A DNA stretch of 64,000 nucleotides from Vibrio sinus (GTDB taxonomy: Bacteria > Pseudomonadota > Gammaproteobacteria > Enterobacterales > Vibrionaceae), in assembly GCF_023634645.1 (NCBI RefSeq), contig NZ_JAMKMR010000013.1, positions 62,001-126,000 on the forward strand, in the 5' to 3' direction. Below, piece after piece: positions 9,733 through 20,947 of this stretch (its first letter is position 1; every line of letters begins with the position of its first letter). A program made the translations under genes and the position numbers. The notes beneath the pieces were generated by a model that searched no databases, was not told where the DNA came from, and worked only from the letters and a program-made list of their open reading frames with translations.

Positions 9733-10491
9733 ATGAATAATATACAATTAGAGACAATATTAAACGAAAAACTGTCTCCTCAGTTGATAAAAGACTATGC
9801 CCCAAATGGGTTACAAGTTGAGGGAAAGCAAGAAATACAAAAGATCATCACGGGCGTGACGGCTTCACAAGCACTTATCGAAGCGGCAATAGAAAAAAAA
9901 GCAGATGCCATTCTTGTCCATCATGGGTACTTCTGGCGAGGTGAGCCTGAGCCAATACGAGGAATGAAGGGACAAAGGATCCGCAGCTTAATTAAAAATG
10001 ATATCAACCTTTTTGGTTATCACTTACCGTTAGATATACATCCCGAGCTAGGTAATAACGCTCAGCTGGCCAAGTTGCTAGGGATTAAAGTGCTTGGCGG
10101 CTTAGAAGGCCATGCGCAATCGGTGGCCATGTATGGTGAATTAGAAACTCCGATGTCTGGAAAAGAGTTGGCTAACTTGATCTCTCAAGTCCTCGATCGC
10201 ACTCCTTTACATATTGCACCATGCGCACAAAACACAAAAATCTCAACCATAGGCTGGTGTACTGGAGGAGGGCAAGACTATATCGACCTTGCTGCCAAGT
10301 TTGGCCTAGATGCCTATCTGTCGGGGGAGATCTCTGAGCGTACTACCTACTCTGCACGAGAGCAGAATATCCACTATTTCGCGGCTGGTCATCATGCCAC
10401 CGAAAGATATGGAATAAAGGCGCTTGGGGAGTGGTTGTCAGAGCAACATGGTTTGGATGTTGAATTTATCGACATCGATAATCCAGTGTAG
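9733..10491 (+). CDS. ybgI: Nif3-like dinuclear metal-centre protein (YbgI family)
   Basis: This 252-residue cytoplasmic protein belongs to the Nif3/YbgI family, which forms hexameric rings with a two-metal site. Some databases label it GTP cyclohydrolase 1 type 2, but its cellular role is unsettled. Metal-ligand candidates are the histidines in LVHHGYFW (near residue 62), HLPLDIHPE (near residue 96) and FAAGHHATERYG (near residue 220). AAGG lies 8 bases before the ATG. The gene is followed by the gltA terminator, so it is probably monocistronic. Confidence 0.88.
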   Translation: MNNIQLETILNEKLSPQLIKDYAPNGLQVEGKQEIQKIITGVTASQALIEAAIEKKADAILVHHGYFWRGEPEPIRGMKGQRIRSLIKNDINLFGYHLPLDIHPELGNNAQLAKLLGIKVLGGLEGHAQSVAMYGELETPMSGKELANLISQVLDRTPLHIAPCAQNTKISTIGWCTGGGQDYIDLAAKFGLDAYLSGEISERTTYSAREQNIHYFAAGHHATERYGIKALGEWLSEQHGLDVEFIDIDNPV

Positions 10492-10498
10492 CGAGATG

Positions 10499-10525
10499 AA
10501 AAAAGGGCTTGATCAAATCAAGCCC
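10499..10525 (-). terminator. Rho-independent terminator of gltA
   Basis: On the minus strand GGGCTTGAT pairs with ATCAAGCCC over a 3-base loop and is followed by six T. Confidence 0.88.
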
Positions 10526-10539
10526 CTTCTGGTTATGAA

Positions 10540-11829
10540 TTAACCGCGTTCGTGAATCGGCGTAAAGTCACGCTTTTTCAGACCAGTATAAAGCTGGCGA
10601 GGACGGCCAATACGGTTTGTTGGGTCGCTGTGCATTTCGTTCCAGTGAGCAATCCATCCGACAGTACGAGACATCGCAAAGATTACGGTGAACATCGACA
10701 CTGGGATACCGATAGCTTTTAAGATGATGCCTGAATAGAAGTCCACATTTGGATAAAGCTTCTTGTCGACAAAGTACTCATCAGAAACGGCGATGCGCTC
10801 AAGCTCCATTGCGACATCCAATAGTGGATCTTTAATGTTAAGCTCTTTTAACACTTCATGACATGCTTCACGCATGACGGTCGCACGTGGGTCGTAGTTT
10901 TTGTAAACGCGGTGACCAAAGCCCATTAGACGGAATGGGTCATCTTTGTCTTTCGCTCTGTCGATGTACTCAGGAATGTTATCGACTGAGCCGATTTCTT
11001 CTAGCATTTTCAGACATGCTTCGTTAGCACCACCGTGCGCAGGTCCCCATAGAGAGGCAATGCCTGCTGCAATACATGCAAACGGGTTAGCGCCAGAAGA
11101 ACCAGCAAGACGAACGGTAGACGTAGACGCATTTTGCTCATGATCAGCATGCAATGTGAATATCTTATCCATTGCACGAGCGACAACTGGGTTCACTTCG
11201 TACTCTTCACATGGGTTAGCAAACATCATGTGAAGGAAGTTTTCAGCGTAGCTTAGATCGTTACGAGGATAGATAAATGGTTGGCCTATCGAGTACTTGT
11301 AACACATGCCTGCCAATGTTGGCATTTTTGAAATCAGACGGTACGCCGCAATTTCACGGTGTTCGTCGTTGTGTACGTCTAGAGAATCGTGATAGAAGGC
11401 AGCGAGAGCGCCAACCACACCACACATAACCGCCATTGGGTGCGCGTCACGGCGGAAGCCGTGGAAGAAACTTGCGATTTGTTCATGCACCATAGTGTGA
11501 CGAGAAATCGTCTTTTTGAACTCTTCGTATTGTTCACGTCCTGGTGCTTCGCCATAGAGCAAGATATAACAGACTTCTAAATAATCAGCGTTGTTCGCCA
11601 ATTGTTCGATTGCGTAGCCACGGTGTAGAAGTACACCCGCGCCGCCATCGATATAAGTGATTTGAGATTCACAAGATGCAGTGGCAAGAAATCCTGGGTC
11701 AAAAGTGAAATAACCACTTGCTCCCAGTTTTCGAACGTCAATTACTTCAGGACCAAGAGTCCCATCCATAATTTCTAGCTCGATTGGCGCTTTACCTTCG
11801 ACTTGAAGGGTCGCTTTCTTATCTGCCAT
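10540..11829 (-). CDS. gltA: Citrate synthase (type II)
   Basis: This enzyme condenses oxaloacetate with acetyl-CoA to citrate, the first step of the TCA cycle. The 429-residue length fits the hexameric, NADH-sensitive enzyme of gamma-proteobacteria. The catalytic histidine region [11 protein letters not shown] and the second histidine motif [12 protein letters not shown] are both present. AGGAG 7 bases upstream fixes the start at [13 protein letters not shown] two codons earlier is not needed. It is divergent from sdhC across 399 bases that must contain both promoters. Confidence 0.97.
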   Translation of the reverse strand: MADKKATLQVEGKAPIELEIMDGTLGPEVIDVRKLGASGYFTFDPGFLATASCESQITYIDGGAGVLLHRGYAIEQLANNADYLEVCYILLYGEAPGREQYEEFKKTISRHTMVHEQIASFFHGFRRDAHPMAVMCGVVGALAAFYHDSLDVHNDEHREIAAYRLISKMPTLAGMCYKYSIGQPFIYPRNDLSYAENFLHMMFANPCEEYEVNPVVARAMDKIFTLHADHEQNASTSTVRLAGSSGANPFACIAAGIASLWGPAHGGANEACLKMLEEIGSVDNIPEYIDRAKDKDDPFRLMGFGHRVYKNYDPRATVMREACHEVLKELNIKDPLLDVAMELERIAVSDEYFVDKKLYPNVDFYSGIILKAIGIPVSMFTVIFAMSRTVGWIAHWNEMHSDPTNRIGRPRQLYTGLKKRDFTPIHERG

Positions 11830-12228
11830 AACCAATCTCCTATTTATTTATTGTATCCGGTCAGGATGTTTATGTGCCAATTTTTTACGTCTGTTCGCTA
11901 GCAATGTCAATAACAGTCGTCTTTTGTGTGCACTTGTAGGGGTTTTTTGCACATGTATAGTCAAAAACCTGCCCTGTGTAGCAAAATCCAGTGCACTTAT
12001 TGTATTAGAATATCGCGAGCCGTATAGTGGCGCTAAAATTTTTTGAGGAAACCTTTTGAATTCGGGGCTAGACTGTATTGCGAAGCAAGTTAATCTAGTT
12101 TCGATAGTTAACGTAAAATAACACATTGAAATGCACCAAAATGATGCTTTTTTGTGACAATAAAGTTAACTTTTTGTAGGTTTTCCTTAGAAAATCGTTC
12201 TATAACTATAAATGCATAATGGAGCTGA
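11830..12228. other. gltA-sdhC divergent control region, no gene
   Basis: These 399 AT-rich bases hold the promoters of gltA and of the sdh-suc operon. A possible sdhC -10 region lies in TATAACTATAAATGC near 12200. TTTTGTGACAATAAAGTTAAC (12151-12171 region) contains a CRP half-site and GTTAAC motifs reminiscent of ArcA sites, but neither is a full consensus. I see no convincing RNA gene or open reading frame. Confidence 0.5.
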
Positions 12229-12621
12229 GTGAGCAAGCCCATGAAAGAAAGAAAGTCAAGACCTGTTAATCTCGATTTACAGACCATCCACTTTCCGATA
12301 ACAGCAATAGCATCAATATTGCACCGAATCTCTGGTGTGATTACTTTTGTCGCTGTCGGAATTCTTCTCTGGTTATTATCCGTATCCCTATCATCGCCGT
12401 TTGGCTTCTTAGAAGCTTACCACATAGTTAACGGTTTCTTCGTTAAGTTTATCTTGTGGGCAATTTTGACGGCCTTGTCATACCATGTTGTTGGCGGTAT
12501 TCGCCATCTACTCATGGACTTAGGGCACTTTGAAGAACTGGAGAGCGGTGCAAAAAGTGCAAAAGTTACTTTTGTTGTCACTGTGATTCTATCTGTATTG
12601 GCGGGGGTTTTAGTATGGTAA
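12229..12621 (+). CDS. sdhC: Succinate dehydrogenase cytochrome b556 subunit
   Basis: This is a membrane anchor of respiratory complex II, carrying one axial haem ligand and part of the quinone site. The 130-residue protein has three transmembrane helices. It also has the SILHRISG motif (quinone and haem region) near residue 30 and the haem-ligand histidine in [14 protein letters not shown]. The start is GTG at 12229 with GGAG just upstream. The next ATG (12241) lies too far from that SD. It overlaps sdhD by 7 bases and heads an eight-gene TCA-cycle cluster. Confidence 0.93.
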   Translation: MSKPMKERKSRPVNLDLQTIHFPITAIASILHRISGVITFVAVGILLWLLSVSLSSPFGFLEAYHIVNGFFVKFILWAILTALSYHVVGGIRHLLMDLGHFEELESGAKSAKVTFVVTVILSVLAGVLVW

Positions 12622-12962
12622 ACAATGTTTCCACGTTTGGACGTAACGGAGTGCATGATTTTCTCCTAGTCCGTGGCACAGCCATCATCATGACTCTGTA
12701 CATTCTGTACTTGGTCTGTTTTTTCGCATTCTCTGGACAGATCACGTATCAGTCTTGGGCAATGTTCTTTGGTGGGACCTTCACCAAAGTGTTTACTATG
12801 CTAGCGTTGGTGTCAGTTCTTATCCATGCGTGGATTGGCCTGTGGCAAGTGCTCACAGATTACGTGAAGTGCTCTAAACTTCGTGGTCTGCTGCAACTTG
12901 CTGTCATCGCAGTATTAATTGGTTATGTATTTTCTGGTCTGTTTATTTTGTGGGGTGTGTAA
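12615..12962 (+). CDS. sdhD: Succinate dehydrogenase membrane anchor subunit
   Basis: This is the second hydrophobic anchor of complex II. The 115-residue protein has three predicted helices (about residues 20-40, 58-78 and 90-112). The helix-II haem-ligand candidate is the histidine in [12 protein letters not shown], with the quinone-site region [10 protein letters not shown] following. Its start lies inside the end of sdhC and its stop directly abuts the sdhA GTG, which indicates translational coupling. Confidence 0.92.
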   Translation: MVNNVSTFGRNGVHDFLLVRGTAIIMTLYILYLVCFFAFSGQITYQSWAMFFGGTFTKVFTMLALVSVLIHAWIGLWQVLTDYVKCSKLRGLLQLAVIAVLIGYVFSGLFILWGV

Positions 12963-14729
12963 GTGACTATTCCAGTTCGCGAGTTTGATGCCGTTGTTAT
13001 TGGCGCTGGTGGTGCAGGTATGCGCGCCGCACTACAGATTTCAGAGCAGGGTTTGTCCTGCGCACTTTTATCTAAAGTTTTTCCTACCCGTTCTCATACG
13101 GTTTCCGCTCAAGGCGGCATCACGGTGGCTTTGGGTAATTCCCATAAAGACAATTGGCAATGGCATATGTACGATACCGTTAAGGGCTCCGACTATATCG
13201 GCGACCAAAACGCTATTGAATACATGTGTAAAAATGGCCCTGAGTCGGTTATCGAATTAGAAAAAATGGGTTTGCCGTTTTCTCGTTTCGATAATGGTAC
13301 GATTTATCAACGACCATTTGGTGGTCAGTCTAAAGAGTTTGGTGGCGAGCAGGCTGCACGTACTGCTGCGGCTGCCGACCGTACCGGTCACGCACTTCTT
13401 CATACCCTTTATCAGCAAAACATCAAACATAAAACGACCATCTTCTCAGAGTGGTATGCACTAGACTTGGTGAAAAACCAAGATGGTGCCATCTTAGGTT
13501 GTACTGCAATTTGTATGGAAACCGGTGAGATGTGCTACTTCAAGTCGAAAGCAACGGTTCTTGCGACGGGTGGTGCTGGTCGAATTTACGCTTCTACAAC
13601 GAATGCACACATCAATACTGGTGACGGTGTTGGTATGGCATTACGTGCTGGTGTACCAATGCAAGACATGGAAATGTGGCAATTCCACCCAACAGGTATT
13701 GCTGGAGCTGGTGTTCTAGTTACAGAGGGTTGTCGGGGTGAAGGTGGCTATCTACTGAACAAAGATGGCGAACGTTTCATGGAACGTTATGCACCAAACG
13801 CGAAAGATCTAGCTGGCCGTGATGTGGTTGCTCGTTCAATGATGATAGAGATCCGCGAAGGTCGCGGTTGCGATGGCCCTTGGGGACCACACATTAAACT
13901 TAAGTTAGATCACTTAGGTAAAGATGTCCTAGAATCTCGATTGCCAGGAATCCTTGAGCTTTCAAGAACCTTTGCACACGTAGACCCAATCAAAGAACCG
14001 ATTCCTGTTATCCCTACCTGTCACTACATGATGGGTGGTGTACCAACTCAGGTCTCTGGCCAAGCGGTGAAACAAGATGCATCGGGTAATGATGTAGAAG
14101 TTCAAGGCCTGTTTGCTTGTGGTGAAATCGCTTCTGTATCGGTGCATGGCGCGAACCGACTAGGTGGTAACTCACTACTTGACCTTGTTGTATTTGGTCG
14201 AGCAACTGGTCTACACCTTGGTGATACGCTTGACGCTCAAGCAGAAGCACGCCCAGCGACGGAATCGGATATTGAAGCCTCTCTTGCTCGTACTATGCGT
14301 TGGGAAAACAGTACAGGCGGCGAAGATCCAGTCCAGATCAGAAAAGATTTGCAAAGCTGCATGCAGCATAGCTTCTCGGTATTCCGTGAAGGTGATGCGA
14401 TGGCAACTGGGCTTGAAGAGCTTAAAGCGATTCGTGAGCGACTCAAAGATGCTCACTTGTCAGATAAATCTTCTGAGTTTAATACTCAACGAGTTGAGTG
14501 TTTAGAGTTAGACAACCTTATGGAAACGGCATACTCCACTGCTGTCGCGGCTAACTACCGTACAGAAAGCCGTGGCGCACATGCTCGCTTTGATTTCCCA
14601 GAGCGTGATGATGCGAATTGGTTGTGTCACTCCATATACAACCCTGAAACTGAACAAATGACTAAGCGTGATGTCAATATGGCACCAGTTCATCGCGAAG
14701 CATTTCCACCCAAAATACGTACTTACTAA
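12963..14729 (+). CDS. sdhA: Succinate dehydrogenase flavoprotein subunit
   Basis: This is the catalytic subunit of complex II. It oxidises succinate to fumarate and passes electrons to its FAD on the cytoplasmic face. The 588-residue length is standard. The dinucleotide fold [14 protein letters not shown] is at the N-terminus, the FAD-attachment histidine is H45 in SHTVSAQGG, and the active-site regions include QFHPTGI and the arginine and histidine in [11 protein letters not shown]. The start is GTG, immediately after the sdhD stop. Confidence 0.97.
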   Translation: MTIPVREFDAVVIGAGGAGMRAALQISEQGLSCALLSKVFPTRSHTVSAQGGITVALGNSHKDNWQWHMYDTVKGSDYIGDQNAIEYMCKNGPESVIELEKMGLPFSRFDNGTIYQRPFGGQSKEFGGEQAARTAAAADRTGHALLHTLYQQNIKHKTTIFSEWYALDLVKNQDGAILGCTAICMETGEMCYFKSKATVLATGGAGRIYASTTNAHINTGDGVGMALRAGVPMQDMEMWQFHPTGIAGAGVLVTEGCRGEGGYLLNKDGERFMERYAPNAKDLAGRDVVARSMMIEIREGRGCDGPWGPHIKLKLDHLGKDVLESRLPGILELSRTFAHVDPIKEPIPVIPTCHYMMGGVPTQVSGQAVKQDASGNDVEVQGLFACGEIASVSVHGANRLGGNSLLDLVVFGRATGLHLGDTLDAQAEARPATESDIEASLARTMRWENSTGGEDPVQIRKDLQSCMQHSFSVFREGDAMATGLEELKAIRERLKDAHLSDKSSEFNTQRVECLELDNLMETAYSTAVAANYRTESRGAHARFDFPERDDANWLCHSIYNPETEQMTKRDVNMAPVHREAFPPKIRTY

Positions 14730-14744
14730 GGGAGGCGATAAACA

Positions 14745-15455
14745 ATGAAACTTAACTTCTCTTTGTACAGATACAATCCAGATGTTGACAAAAAGCCTTA
14801 TATGAAGGATTACACTCTGGAAGTGGATGAAGGCTCTGACATGATGCTGTTGGATGCGCTGATTCTTTTGAAAGAGCAAGATCCAACGATCTCATTCCGT
14901 CGTTCATGCCGTGAAGGGGTTTGTGGCTCTGACGGTGTCAACATGAATGGTAAAAACGGTTTGGCCTGTATCACGCCACTATCAGCACTTAAAGGTGGAA
15001 AGATTGTTATCCGTCCACTTCCTGGTCTGCCTGTGGTTCGCGACCTTATCGTAGATATGACGCAATTCTATGATAACTACGCAAAAGTGAAGCCGTTTTT
15101 AATCTCTGACGGTAAATTACCACCATCAAGAGAGCATCTTCAGGCTCCAGAAGATCGCGCGCATTTAGATGGGCTTTATGAGTGTATCATGTGCGCGTGT
15201 TGCTCAACATCCTGTCCATCTTTTTGGTGGAACCCAGACAAGTTCATTGGCCCTGCTGGCCTGCTGGCTGCTTATCGTTGGCTTATTGATAGTCGCGATA
15301 GCGCAACTGAAGAACGTCTGTCTAATCTGGATGACGCATTCAGTGTGTTCCGTTGCCACGGAATCATGAACTGTGTAAGTGTTTGTCCTAAAGGGTTAAA
15401 CCCGACAAAAGCGATTGGCCACATCAAGTCGATGTTAGTGAATCGTTCAGTATAA
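14745..15455 (+). CDS. sdhB: Succinate dehydrogenase iron-sulfur subunit
   Basis: This subunit carries the three iron-sulfur clusters that relay electrons from SdhA to quinone. The 236-residue protein shows the 2Fe-2S pattern SCREGVCGSDGVNMNG near residue 55. The 4Fe-4S motif CIMCACCSTSCPS is near residue 150, and the 3Fe-4S/4Fe-4S cysteines of CHGIMNCVSVCPKGLNP are near residue 205. GGGAGG upstream is a strong SD. It follows sdhA by 15 bases. Confidence 0.97.
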   Translation: MKLNFSLYRYNPDVDKKPYMKDYTLEVDEGSDMMLLDALILLKEQDPTISFRRSCREGVCGSDGVNMNGKNGLACITPLSALKGGKIVIRPLPGLPVVRDLIVDMTQFYDNYAKVKPFLISDGKLPPSREHLQAPEDRAHLDGLYECIMCACCSTSCPSFWWNPDKFIGPAGLLAAYRWLIDSRDSATEERLSNLDDAFSVFRCHGIMNCVSVCPKGLNPTKAIGHIKSMLVNRSV

Positions 15456-15468
15456 TGAAAAATCAAAG

Positions 15469-15495
15469 GCCAACCTCATTGAGGTTGGCTATTTA
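15469..15495 (+). terminator. Hairpin between sdhB and sucA, possible attenuator
   Basis: The near-perfect palindrome GCCAACCTCA-T-TGAGGTTGGC is followed by a weak TATTTAT. It lacks a proper T-run, so partial termination or mRNA stabilisation is more likely than full termination. Confidence 0.55.
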
Positions 15496-15550
15496 TACCA
15501 ATTCGGCATAGACCGAACATAATGTGAAAACTACTGGTTAAGGGAAAATA

Positions 15551-18367
15551 ATGCACAATGGTGTGATGAAGGCATGGCTCGAGTCTTCACACTTGGCTGG
15601 CGCCAATGCAACTTACGTAGAAGAACTCTACGAACTGTATCTAAGTGATCCCGAACAGGTAAGTGAGGAGTGGAAATGTGTTTTTGAAGATTTGCCTAAG
15701 CAATCTTCTGAGTCGGTTGAACAACCGCATTCACGTGTCCGCGACTACTTCCGACGACTCGCAAAAGAAACAAAGCATTTCAGTGCCCAAGTTAGTGACC
15801 CAGATGTCGATGCGAAACAAGTAAAAGTACTGCAATTAATCAATGCTTATCGATTTAGAGGGCATGAAGCAGCTGACTTAGACCCATTAGGTCTTTGGAA
15901 TAGAGATACAGTCGCTGAGCTGGACCCTTCCTTCCACAATCTAACCGAAGATGACTTTGACGAAACATTTAATGTAGGCTCATTCGCTATTGGTCAAGAC
16001 ACCATGGTGCTTCGTGACCTGTATAAAGCATTAAATCAAACGTATTGCGGCTCGATCGGTGCAGAATATATGCACATGACCAATACCGAGCAAAAGCGTT
16101 GGATTCAGCAGCGACTTGAATCTGTCTCTGGCCAGCCCACTTTTAGTAAGTCTGAGAAAAAAACATTCCTTGAAGAACTGACTGCCGCAGAAGGTTTAGA
16201 GCGCTACCTCGGTGCAAAATTCCCCGGTGCAAAACGCTTTTCTTTAGAAGGTGGTGATGCCCTTATCCCAATGACGAAAGAGATTATACGTCATGCGGGA
16301 AATGAAGGCATGCGCGAAGTCGTTGTGGGCATGGCTCACCGTGGTCGTCTCAATATGCTAGTGAATGTACTAGGTAAAAAACCGCAAGACTTGTTTGATG
16401 AGTTTGCAGGTAAGCATGACGAAACCTGGGGTACGGGTGATGTGAAATATCACCAAGGTTTTTCGGCAGACTTTGCGACTGAGAAAGGTGATGTTCACTT
16501 AGTTCTCGCCTTTAACCCATCTCACTTGGAAATTGTTAACCCAGTTGTCATGGGGTCAGTTCGAGCTCGTCAAGACAGACTGAACGATCACGATGGTAAA
16601 AGCGTATTGCCTATCACCGTTCATGGTGATTCAGCGATTGCGGGCCAAGGCGTAGTTCAAGAAACCTTTAATATGTCCCAAGCTCGAGGCTTTAAAGTAG
16701 GCGGGACGGTTCGAATTGTAGTCAATAACCAAGTTGGTTTTACCACTTCAAACCCTCGAGACACTCGTTCCACTATGTACTGTACCGATATCGCTAAAAT
16801 GGTACAGGCACCTATTTTCCACGTTAATGCTGATGACCCTGAAGCGGTCGCATTCGTCGCTCGAGTTGCGCTAGATTATCGCAATACCTTTAAGAGTGAT
16901 GTTGTCATCGATTTGGTTTGCTATCGTCGCCATGGTCACAACGAAGCTGATGAACCGAACGCAACACAGCCTCTGATGTATCAAAAAATCAAGAAGCATC
17001 CAACTCCGCGTAAACTTTATGCTGATGTGTTGATTGATAAAGGCGAGTTTGAAATCGAAACCGCAACTCAGCTGGTTAACGAATATCGTGATGCACTCGA
17101 TCAAGGTGAAGTGGTTGTTAAAGAATGGCGTCCGATGACGATGCATTCTGTTGATTGGTCTCCATTCCTAGGTCATGACTGGAATATGGAGTGGGATAGT
17201 AAGCTCGATAGTAAACGATTGATCGAGCTAGGCAACAAAACCTGCCAATACCCAGACAGCCACAAGTTACAAAGCCGCGTGAACAAGCTGTATAACGATC
17301 GAAAATCCATGATGGAAGGCGAGAAAGCCATCGACTGGGGTATGGCTGAGACGCTTGCCTACGCCACTATGGTTGATGATGGCAAGCGAGTTCGTATTTC
17401 AGGGCAAGATTCTGGACGTGGTACTTTCTTCCACAGACACTCCGTACTTCATAACCAATCTGATGCTAGCACCTATGCGCCTCTTGCTCATATCCATGAT
17501 AAACAAGGGCCTTTCCAAGTATTTGACTCAGTCTTATCTGAAGAAGCAGTACTTGCATTTGAGTATGGTTACGCGACGGCAGAGCCTGGCGGTTTAACAC
17601 TTTGGGAAGCGCAGTTTGGTGACTTTGCTAATGGTGCTCAAGTTGTAATTGACCAGTTTATTTCGTCTGGTGAGCAGAAATGGGCTCGTTTATGTGGCCT
17701 AACTATGCTATTACCTCATGGCTATGAAGGGCAAGGTCCAGAGCACTCGTCTGCGCGCTTAGAGCGTTACCTACAATTGTGTGCTGAGCAGAACATGCAA
17801 GTCGTTGTTCCTTCAACGCCTGCGCAGGTTTATCATATGCTTAGAAGACAAGTTGTTCGCCCAATGCGACGTCCATTGATCGTGATGTCACCAAAATCAT
17901 TGTTAAGACATCCGCTTTGTATCTCACATATTGATGATTTAGCAGACGGTACGTTCCAGCCTGCGATTGCTGAAATTGATGAGCTCGATGCGAAGAAAGT
18001 CAAGCGCGTCGTCATGTGTTCAGGAAAAGTGTATTACGACCTCCTAGAACAACGTCGCAACAACGAACAGGATGATGTGGCTATTATCAGAATTGAACAG
18101 CTATATCCATTCCCGTTAGAAGAAGTGAAAGCTGCCATCGCAGATTACACAAATGCGGTTGATTTTGTTTGGTGTCAAGAAGAGCCACAAAACCAAGGTG
18201 CATGGTACTCCAGCCAGCATAACTTTAGAGCCTCAATACCAGCAGGTTCGGAGTTGATTTATGCAGGCCGTCCAGCTTCTGCATCACCTGCAGTCGGATA
18301 CATGTCCGTACATTTGAAACAACAAAAAGCGTTGGTCGAAGACGCTCTTACCCTAGATAAGAACTAG
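15551..18367 (+). CDS. sucA: 2-oxoglutarate dehydrogenase E1 component
   Basis: This is the thiamine-diphosphate-dependent decarboxylase of the 2-oxoglutarate dehydrogenase complex, which converts 2-oxoglutarate to a succinyl group on SucB. The 938 residues match the usual length. The N-terminal peptide [14 protein letters not shown] mediates E2 binding in relatives. The active-site histidines are in [13 protein letters not shown] and [11 protein letters not shown]. The thiamine-diphosphate region runs through [13 protein letters not shown] and [12 protein letters not shown]. Clustered with sucBCD; lpd, encoding E3, is not in this window. Confidence 0.97.
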   Translation: MHNGVMKAWLESSHLAGANATYVEELYELYLSDPEQVSEEWKCVFEDLPKQSSESVEQPHSRVRDYFRRLAKETKHFSAQVSDPDVDAKQVKVLQLINAYRFRGHEAADLDPLGLWNRDTVAELDPSFHNLTEDDFDETFNVGSFAIGQDTMVLRDLYKALNQTYCGSIGAEYMHMTNTEQKRWIQQRLESVSGQPTFSKSEKKTFLEELTAAEGLERYLGAKFPGAKRFSLEGGDALIPMTKEIIRHAGNEGMREVVVGMAHRGRLNMLVNVLGKKPQDLFDEFAGKHDETWGTGDVKYHQGFSADFATEKGDVHLVLAFNPSHLEIVNPVVMGSVRARQDRLNDHDGKSVLPITVHGDSAIAGQGVVQETFNMSQARGFKVGGTVRIVVNNQVGFTTSNPRDTRSTMYCTDIAKMVQAPIFHVNADDPEAVAFVARVALDYRNTFKSDVVIDLVCYRRHGHNEADEPNATQPLMYQKIKKHPTPRKLYADVLIDKGEFEIETATQLVNEYRDALDQGEVVVKEWRPMTMHSVDWSPFLGHDWNMEWDSKLDSKRLIELGNKTCQYPDSHKLQSRVNKLYNDRKSMMEGEKAIDWGMAETLAYATMVDDGKRVRISGQDSGRGTFFHRHSVLHNQSDASTYAPLAHIHDKQGPFQVFDSVLSEEAVLAFEYGYATAEPGGLTLWEAQFGDFANGAQVVIDQFISSGEQKWARLCGLTMLLPHGYEGQGPEHSSARLERYLQLCAEQNMQVVVPSTPAQVYHMLRRQVVRPMRRPLIVMSPKSLLRHPLCISHIDDLADGTFQPAIAEIDELDAKKVKRVVMCSGKVYYDLLEQRRNNEQDDVAIIRIEQLYPFPLEEVKAAIADYTNAVDFVWCQEEPQNQGAWYSSQHNFRASIPAGSELIYAGRPASASPAVGYMSVHLKQQKALVEDALTLDKN

Positions 18368-18386
18368 AGTGAAAGGAAAGAAGAAT

Positions 18387-19595
18387 ATGACAATTGAAAT
18401 TCTGGTTCCAGATTTGCCTGAATCTGTAGCAGACGCAACAGTGGCAACTTGGCATAAACAACCAGGAGAAGCGGTTGCTCGTGATGAAGTGATCGTCGAT
18501 ATTGAAACGGACAAAGTAGTATTGGAAGTACCGGCTCCAGATGAAGGTGTACTGGAAGCGATCATTGAAGAGGAAGGCGCTACCGTACTTTCTAAGCAGC
18601 TTATCGCTAAGTTGAAGCCTGGCGCAGTCGCTGGCGAACCAACGAAAGATAAAACAGAAGAGCCTGCAGCTTCTCCAGACAAGAGACACAAGGCCACGCT
18701 TGCTGAAGAGTCTAATGATGCGCTAAGCCCAGCAGTAAGACGCTTGCTGGCCGAGCATAACCTTGAAGCAAGCCAAATCAAGGGTACAGGCGTTGGCGGT
18801 CGTATTACTAGAGAAGATATTGAAGCTTACCTAGCATCAAATAAAGGCGGTGCTTCAAACGCAAAACAAGACGAGCCAGTTGTACCAGTTGCTGCTCGTA
18901 GCCAAAAACGTGTTCCTATGACACGTTTGCGCAAAACGGTTGCAAACCGTCTGCTTGAGGCCAAAAACAGCACGGCGATGTTAACGACGTTTAACGAAGT
19001 GAACATGAAGCCAATTATGGATCTAAGAAAGCAGTACAAAGACCAGTTCGAAGAAAGACACGGTATTCGACTTGGCTTTATGTCTTTCTACGTGAAAGCG
19101 GTAACAGAAGCGCTTAAGCGTTATCCTGAAGTAAACGCGTCAATTGATGGCGACGATATTGTTTATCACAACTACTTTGACATCAGCATGGCGGTTTCTA
19201 CCCCTCGTGGTCTAGTAACGCCGGTATTGAAAGATTGCGACACGCTAGGCTTTGCAGATATTGAAAAAGGTATCAAAGAGCTTGCACTTAAAGGTCGTGA
19301 TGGCAAGTTAACCGTTGATGAATTGATGGGTGGTAACTTCACCATTACTAATGGTGGCGTGTTTGGCTCTTTGATGTCTACACCGATTATTAACCCACCT
19401 CAATCTGCTATTCTTGGCATGCATAAGATTCAAGAGCGTCCTATGGCCGTTAATGGACAGGTTGAGATTTTGCCTATGATGTACCTAGCGCTATCGTACG
19501 ATCACCGCTTAATTGATGGTCGTGAGTCGGTGGGCTTCTTGGTAACAATTAAAGAATTGCTAGAAGACCCAGCTCGCTTGCTATTAGGCGTATAA
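18387..19595 (+). CDS. sucB: 2-oxoglutarate dehydrogenase E2, dihydrolipoyl succinyltransferase
   Basis: This is the core of the 2-oxoglutarate dehydrogenase complex and transfers the succinyl group from lipoyl-lysine to CoA. The 402 residues comprise an N-terminal lipoyl domain with the lipoylated K43 ([11 protein letters not shown]), a flexible linker, a peripheral-subunit binding domain ([19 protein letters not shown], near residue 112) and the catalytic domain ending with the [11 protein letters not shown] motif. AGGAAAG before the ATG at 18387 fixes the start. Six in-frame codons upstream are not used by the family. Confidence 0.97.
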   Translation: MTIEILVPDLPESVADATVATWHKQPGEAVARDEVIVDIETDKVVLEVPAPDEGVLEAIIEEEGATVLSKQLIAKLKPGAVAGEPTKDKTEEPAASPDKRHKATLAEESNDALSPAVRRLLAEHNLEASQIKGTGVGGRITREDIEAYLASNKGGASNAKQDEPVVPVAARSQKRVPMTRLRKTVANRLLEAKNSTAMLTTFNEVNMKPIMDLRKQYKDQFEERHGIRLGFMSFYVKAVTEALKRYPEVNASIDGDDIVYHNYFDISMAVSTPRGLVTPVLKDCDTLGFADIEKGIKELALKGRDGKLTVDELMGGNFTITNGGVFGSLMSTPIINPPQSAILGMHKIQERPMAVNGQVEILPMMYLALSYDHRLIDGRESVGFLVTIKELLEDPARLLLGV

Positions 19596-19617
19596 CGCGA
19601 GATTAAATAGAAAAAAC

Positions 19618-19650
19618 AAGGTTAGACCTGCTCAACGTCTAACCTTTTAT
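19618..19650 (+). terminator. Terminator-like hairpin between sucB and sucC
   Basis: Ten-base arms AAGGTTAGAC/GTCTAACCTT are followed by TTTTAT. It sits in the middle of the sucABCD cluster, so it could separate sucAB from sucCD or lower sucCD transcription. Confidence 0.75.
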
Positions 19651-19780
19651 ACTGAAGACACATAAGATCACGTTGTGGTTTGTCTTCTAAATTTGAGTAA
19701 CCCTACAGACATATCGCTCATTTCGATGATGCAATATGAGAAAACTCATCCTTCAAAGGATCACAAGACGGAAAAACGTA

Positions 19781-20947
19781 ATGAACTTGCATGAATATCA
19801 AGCCAAACAGCTGTTTGCAGAATTCGGTTTGCCAGTGCCAGAAGGCTACGCGTGTGACACTCCACATGAAGCAGCTGAAGCGGCAGGTAAAATTGGTGGA
19901 AACAAATGGGTCGTAAAATGCCAAGTGCATGCCGGTGGGCGTGGCAAAGCTGGTGGCGTTGAACTGCATGACAATAAAGAAGGCATTAAAGAATTTGTCC
20001 AAAAGTGGAGCGGTAAAAACCTAGTCACTTATCAAACGGATGAAAATGGCCAACCAGTCTCTAAGATTCTTGTTGAAGAAGCATCTGACATCGCTAACGA
20101 GCTGTACCTAGGCGCTGTTGTCGATCGCTCTACACGTCGCATTGTATTCATGGCTTCTACTGAAGGCGGCGTTGAAATTGAAAAAGTTGCAGAAGAAACG
20201 CCAGAACTTATTCACAAAGCAGCTATCGATCCACTCGTAGGTCCTATGACGTATCAAGGTCGTGAGCTAGCATTCAAATTGGGCCTACAAGGTGACCAAA
20301 TCAAACAGTTTGTGAAGATCTTTATGGGTCTTGGCAAAATGTTCACTGAGCTTGACCTTGCTCTGTTAGAAATCAACCCTCTAGTTGTTACTGGCGATGG
20401 CAACTTAGTTTGCCTAGACGGTAAGATTAACATTGATTCAAACGCATTGTACCGTCATCCAAAACTACGTGAAATGCATGATCCATCTCAAGAAGATGAG
20501 CGCGAAGCACACGCAGCAAAATGGGAACTAAACTACGTTGCCCTAGATGGCAGCATCGGTTGTATGGTTAACGGTGCAGGTCTTGCGATGGGAACCATGG
20601 ACATCGTAAACCTTCACGGCGGCAAACCTGCTAACTTCCTAGATGTTGGTGGCGGCGCAACCAAGGAGCGCGTGACTGAAGCATTCAAGATCATTCTATC
20701 TGACAGCAATGTTAAAGCCGTATTGGTAAACATCTTTGGTGGTATCGTACGTTGTGACCTTATTGCTGACGGTATTATCGGCGCAGTTGAAGAAGTAGGC
20801 GTTAAAGTGCCTGTTGTTGTTCGACTTGAAGGTAACAACGCACCACTTGGTGCACAAAAACTGGCTGATAGTGGCCTAAATATTATTGCTGCGACCTCTC
20901 TAACTGAAGCAGCTGAAAAAGTAGTTGCAGCAGCGGAGGGCAAATAA
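19781..20947 (+). CDS. sucC: Succinyl-CoA synthetase beta subunit
   Basis: This is the nucleotide-binding subunit of succinyl-CoA synthetase, which makes ATP or GTP from succinyl-CoA. The 388-residue length equals the E. coli protein when the start is [12 protein letters not shown] at 19781. The frame extends 15 codons upstream without family support. The ATP-grasp domain includes [16 protein letters not shown] near residue 45 and EINPLVV near residue 197. The C-terminal CoA-ligase part contains [11 protein letters not shown]. The SD is weak. The 185-base gap from sucB includes a terminator, so a separate promoter is plausible. The stop overlaps the sucD start by one base. Confidence 0.95.
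   Translation: MNLHEYQAKQLFAEFGLPVPEGYACDTPHEAAEAAGKIGGNKWVVKCQVHAGGRGKAGGVELHDNKEGIKEFVQKWSGKNLVTYQTDENGQPVSKILVEEASDIANELYLGAVVDRSTRRIVFMASTEGGVEIEKVAEETPELIHKAAIDPLVGPMTYQGRELAFKLGLQGDQIKQFVKIFMGLGKMFTELDLALLEINPLVVTGDGNLVCLDGKINIDSNALYRHPKLREMHDPSQEDEREAHAAKWELNYVALDGSIGCMVNGAGLAMGTMDIVNLHGGKPANFLDVGGGATKERVTEAFKIILSDSNVKAVLVNIFGGIVRCDLIADGIIGAVEEVGVKVPVVVRLEGNNAPLGAQKLADSGLNIIAATSLTEAAEKVVAAAEGK

Noticed and set aside
12985..14505. Several open frames of 60-113 codons inside sdhA
   Set aside because: They are shadows of the sdhA coding frame, with no SD and no recognisable protein features.
15490..15520. TATACCAATTCGG-like sequence after sdhB as a mobile-element end
   Set aside because: Such short AT-rich words are common in Vibrio spacers; there is no second copy or target duplication here.
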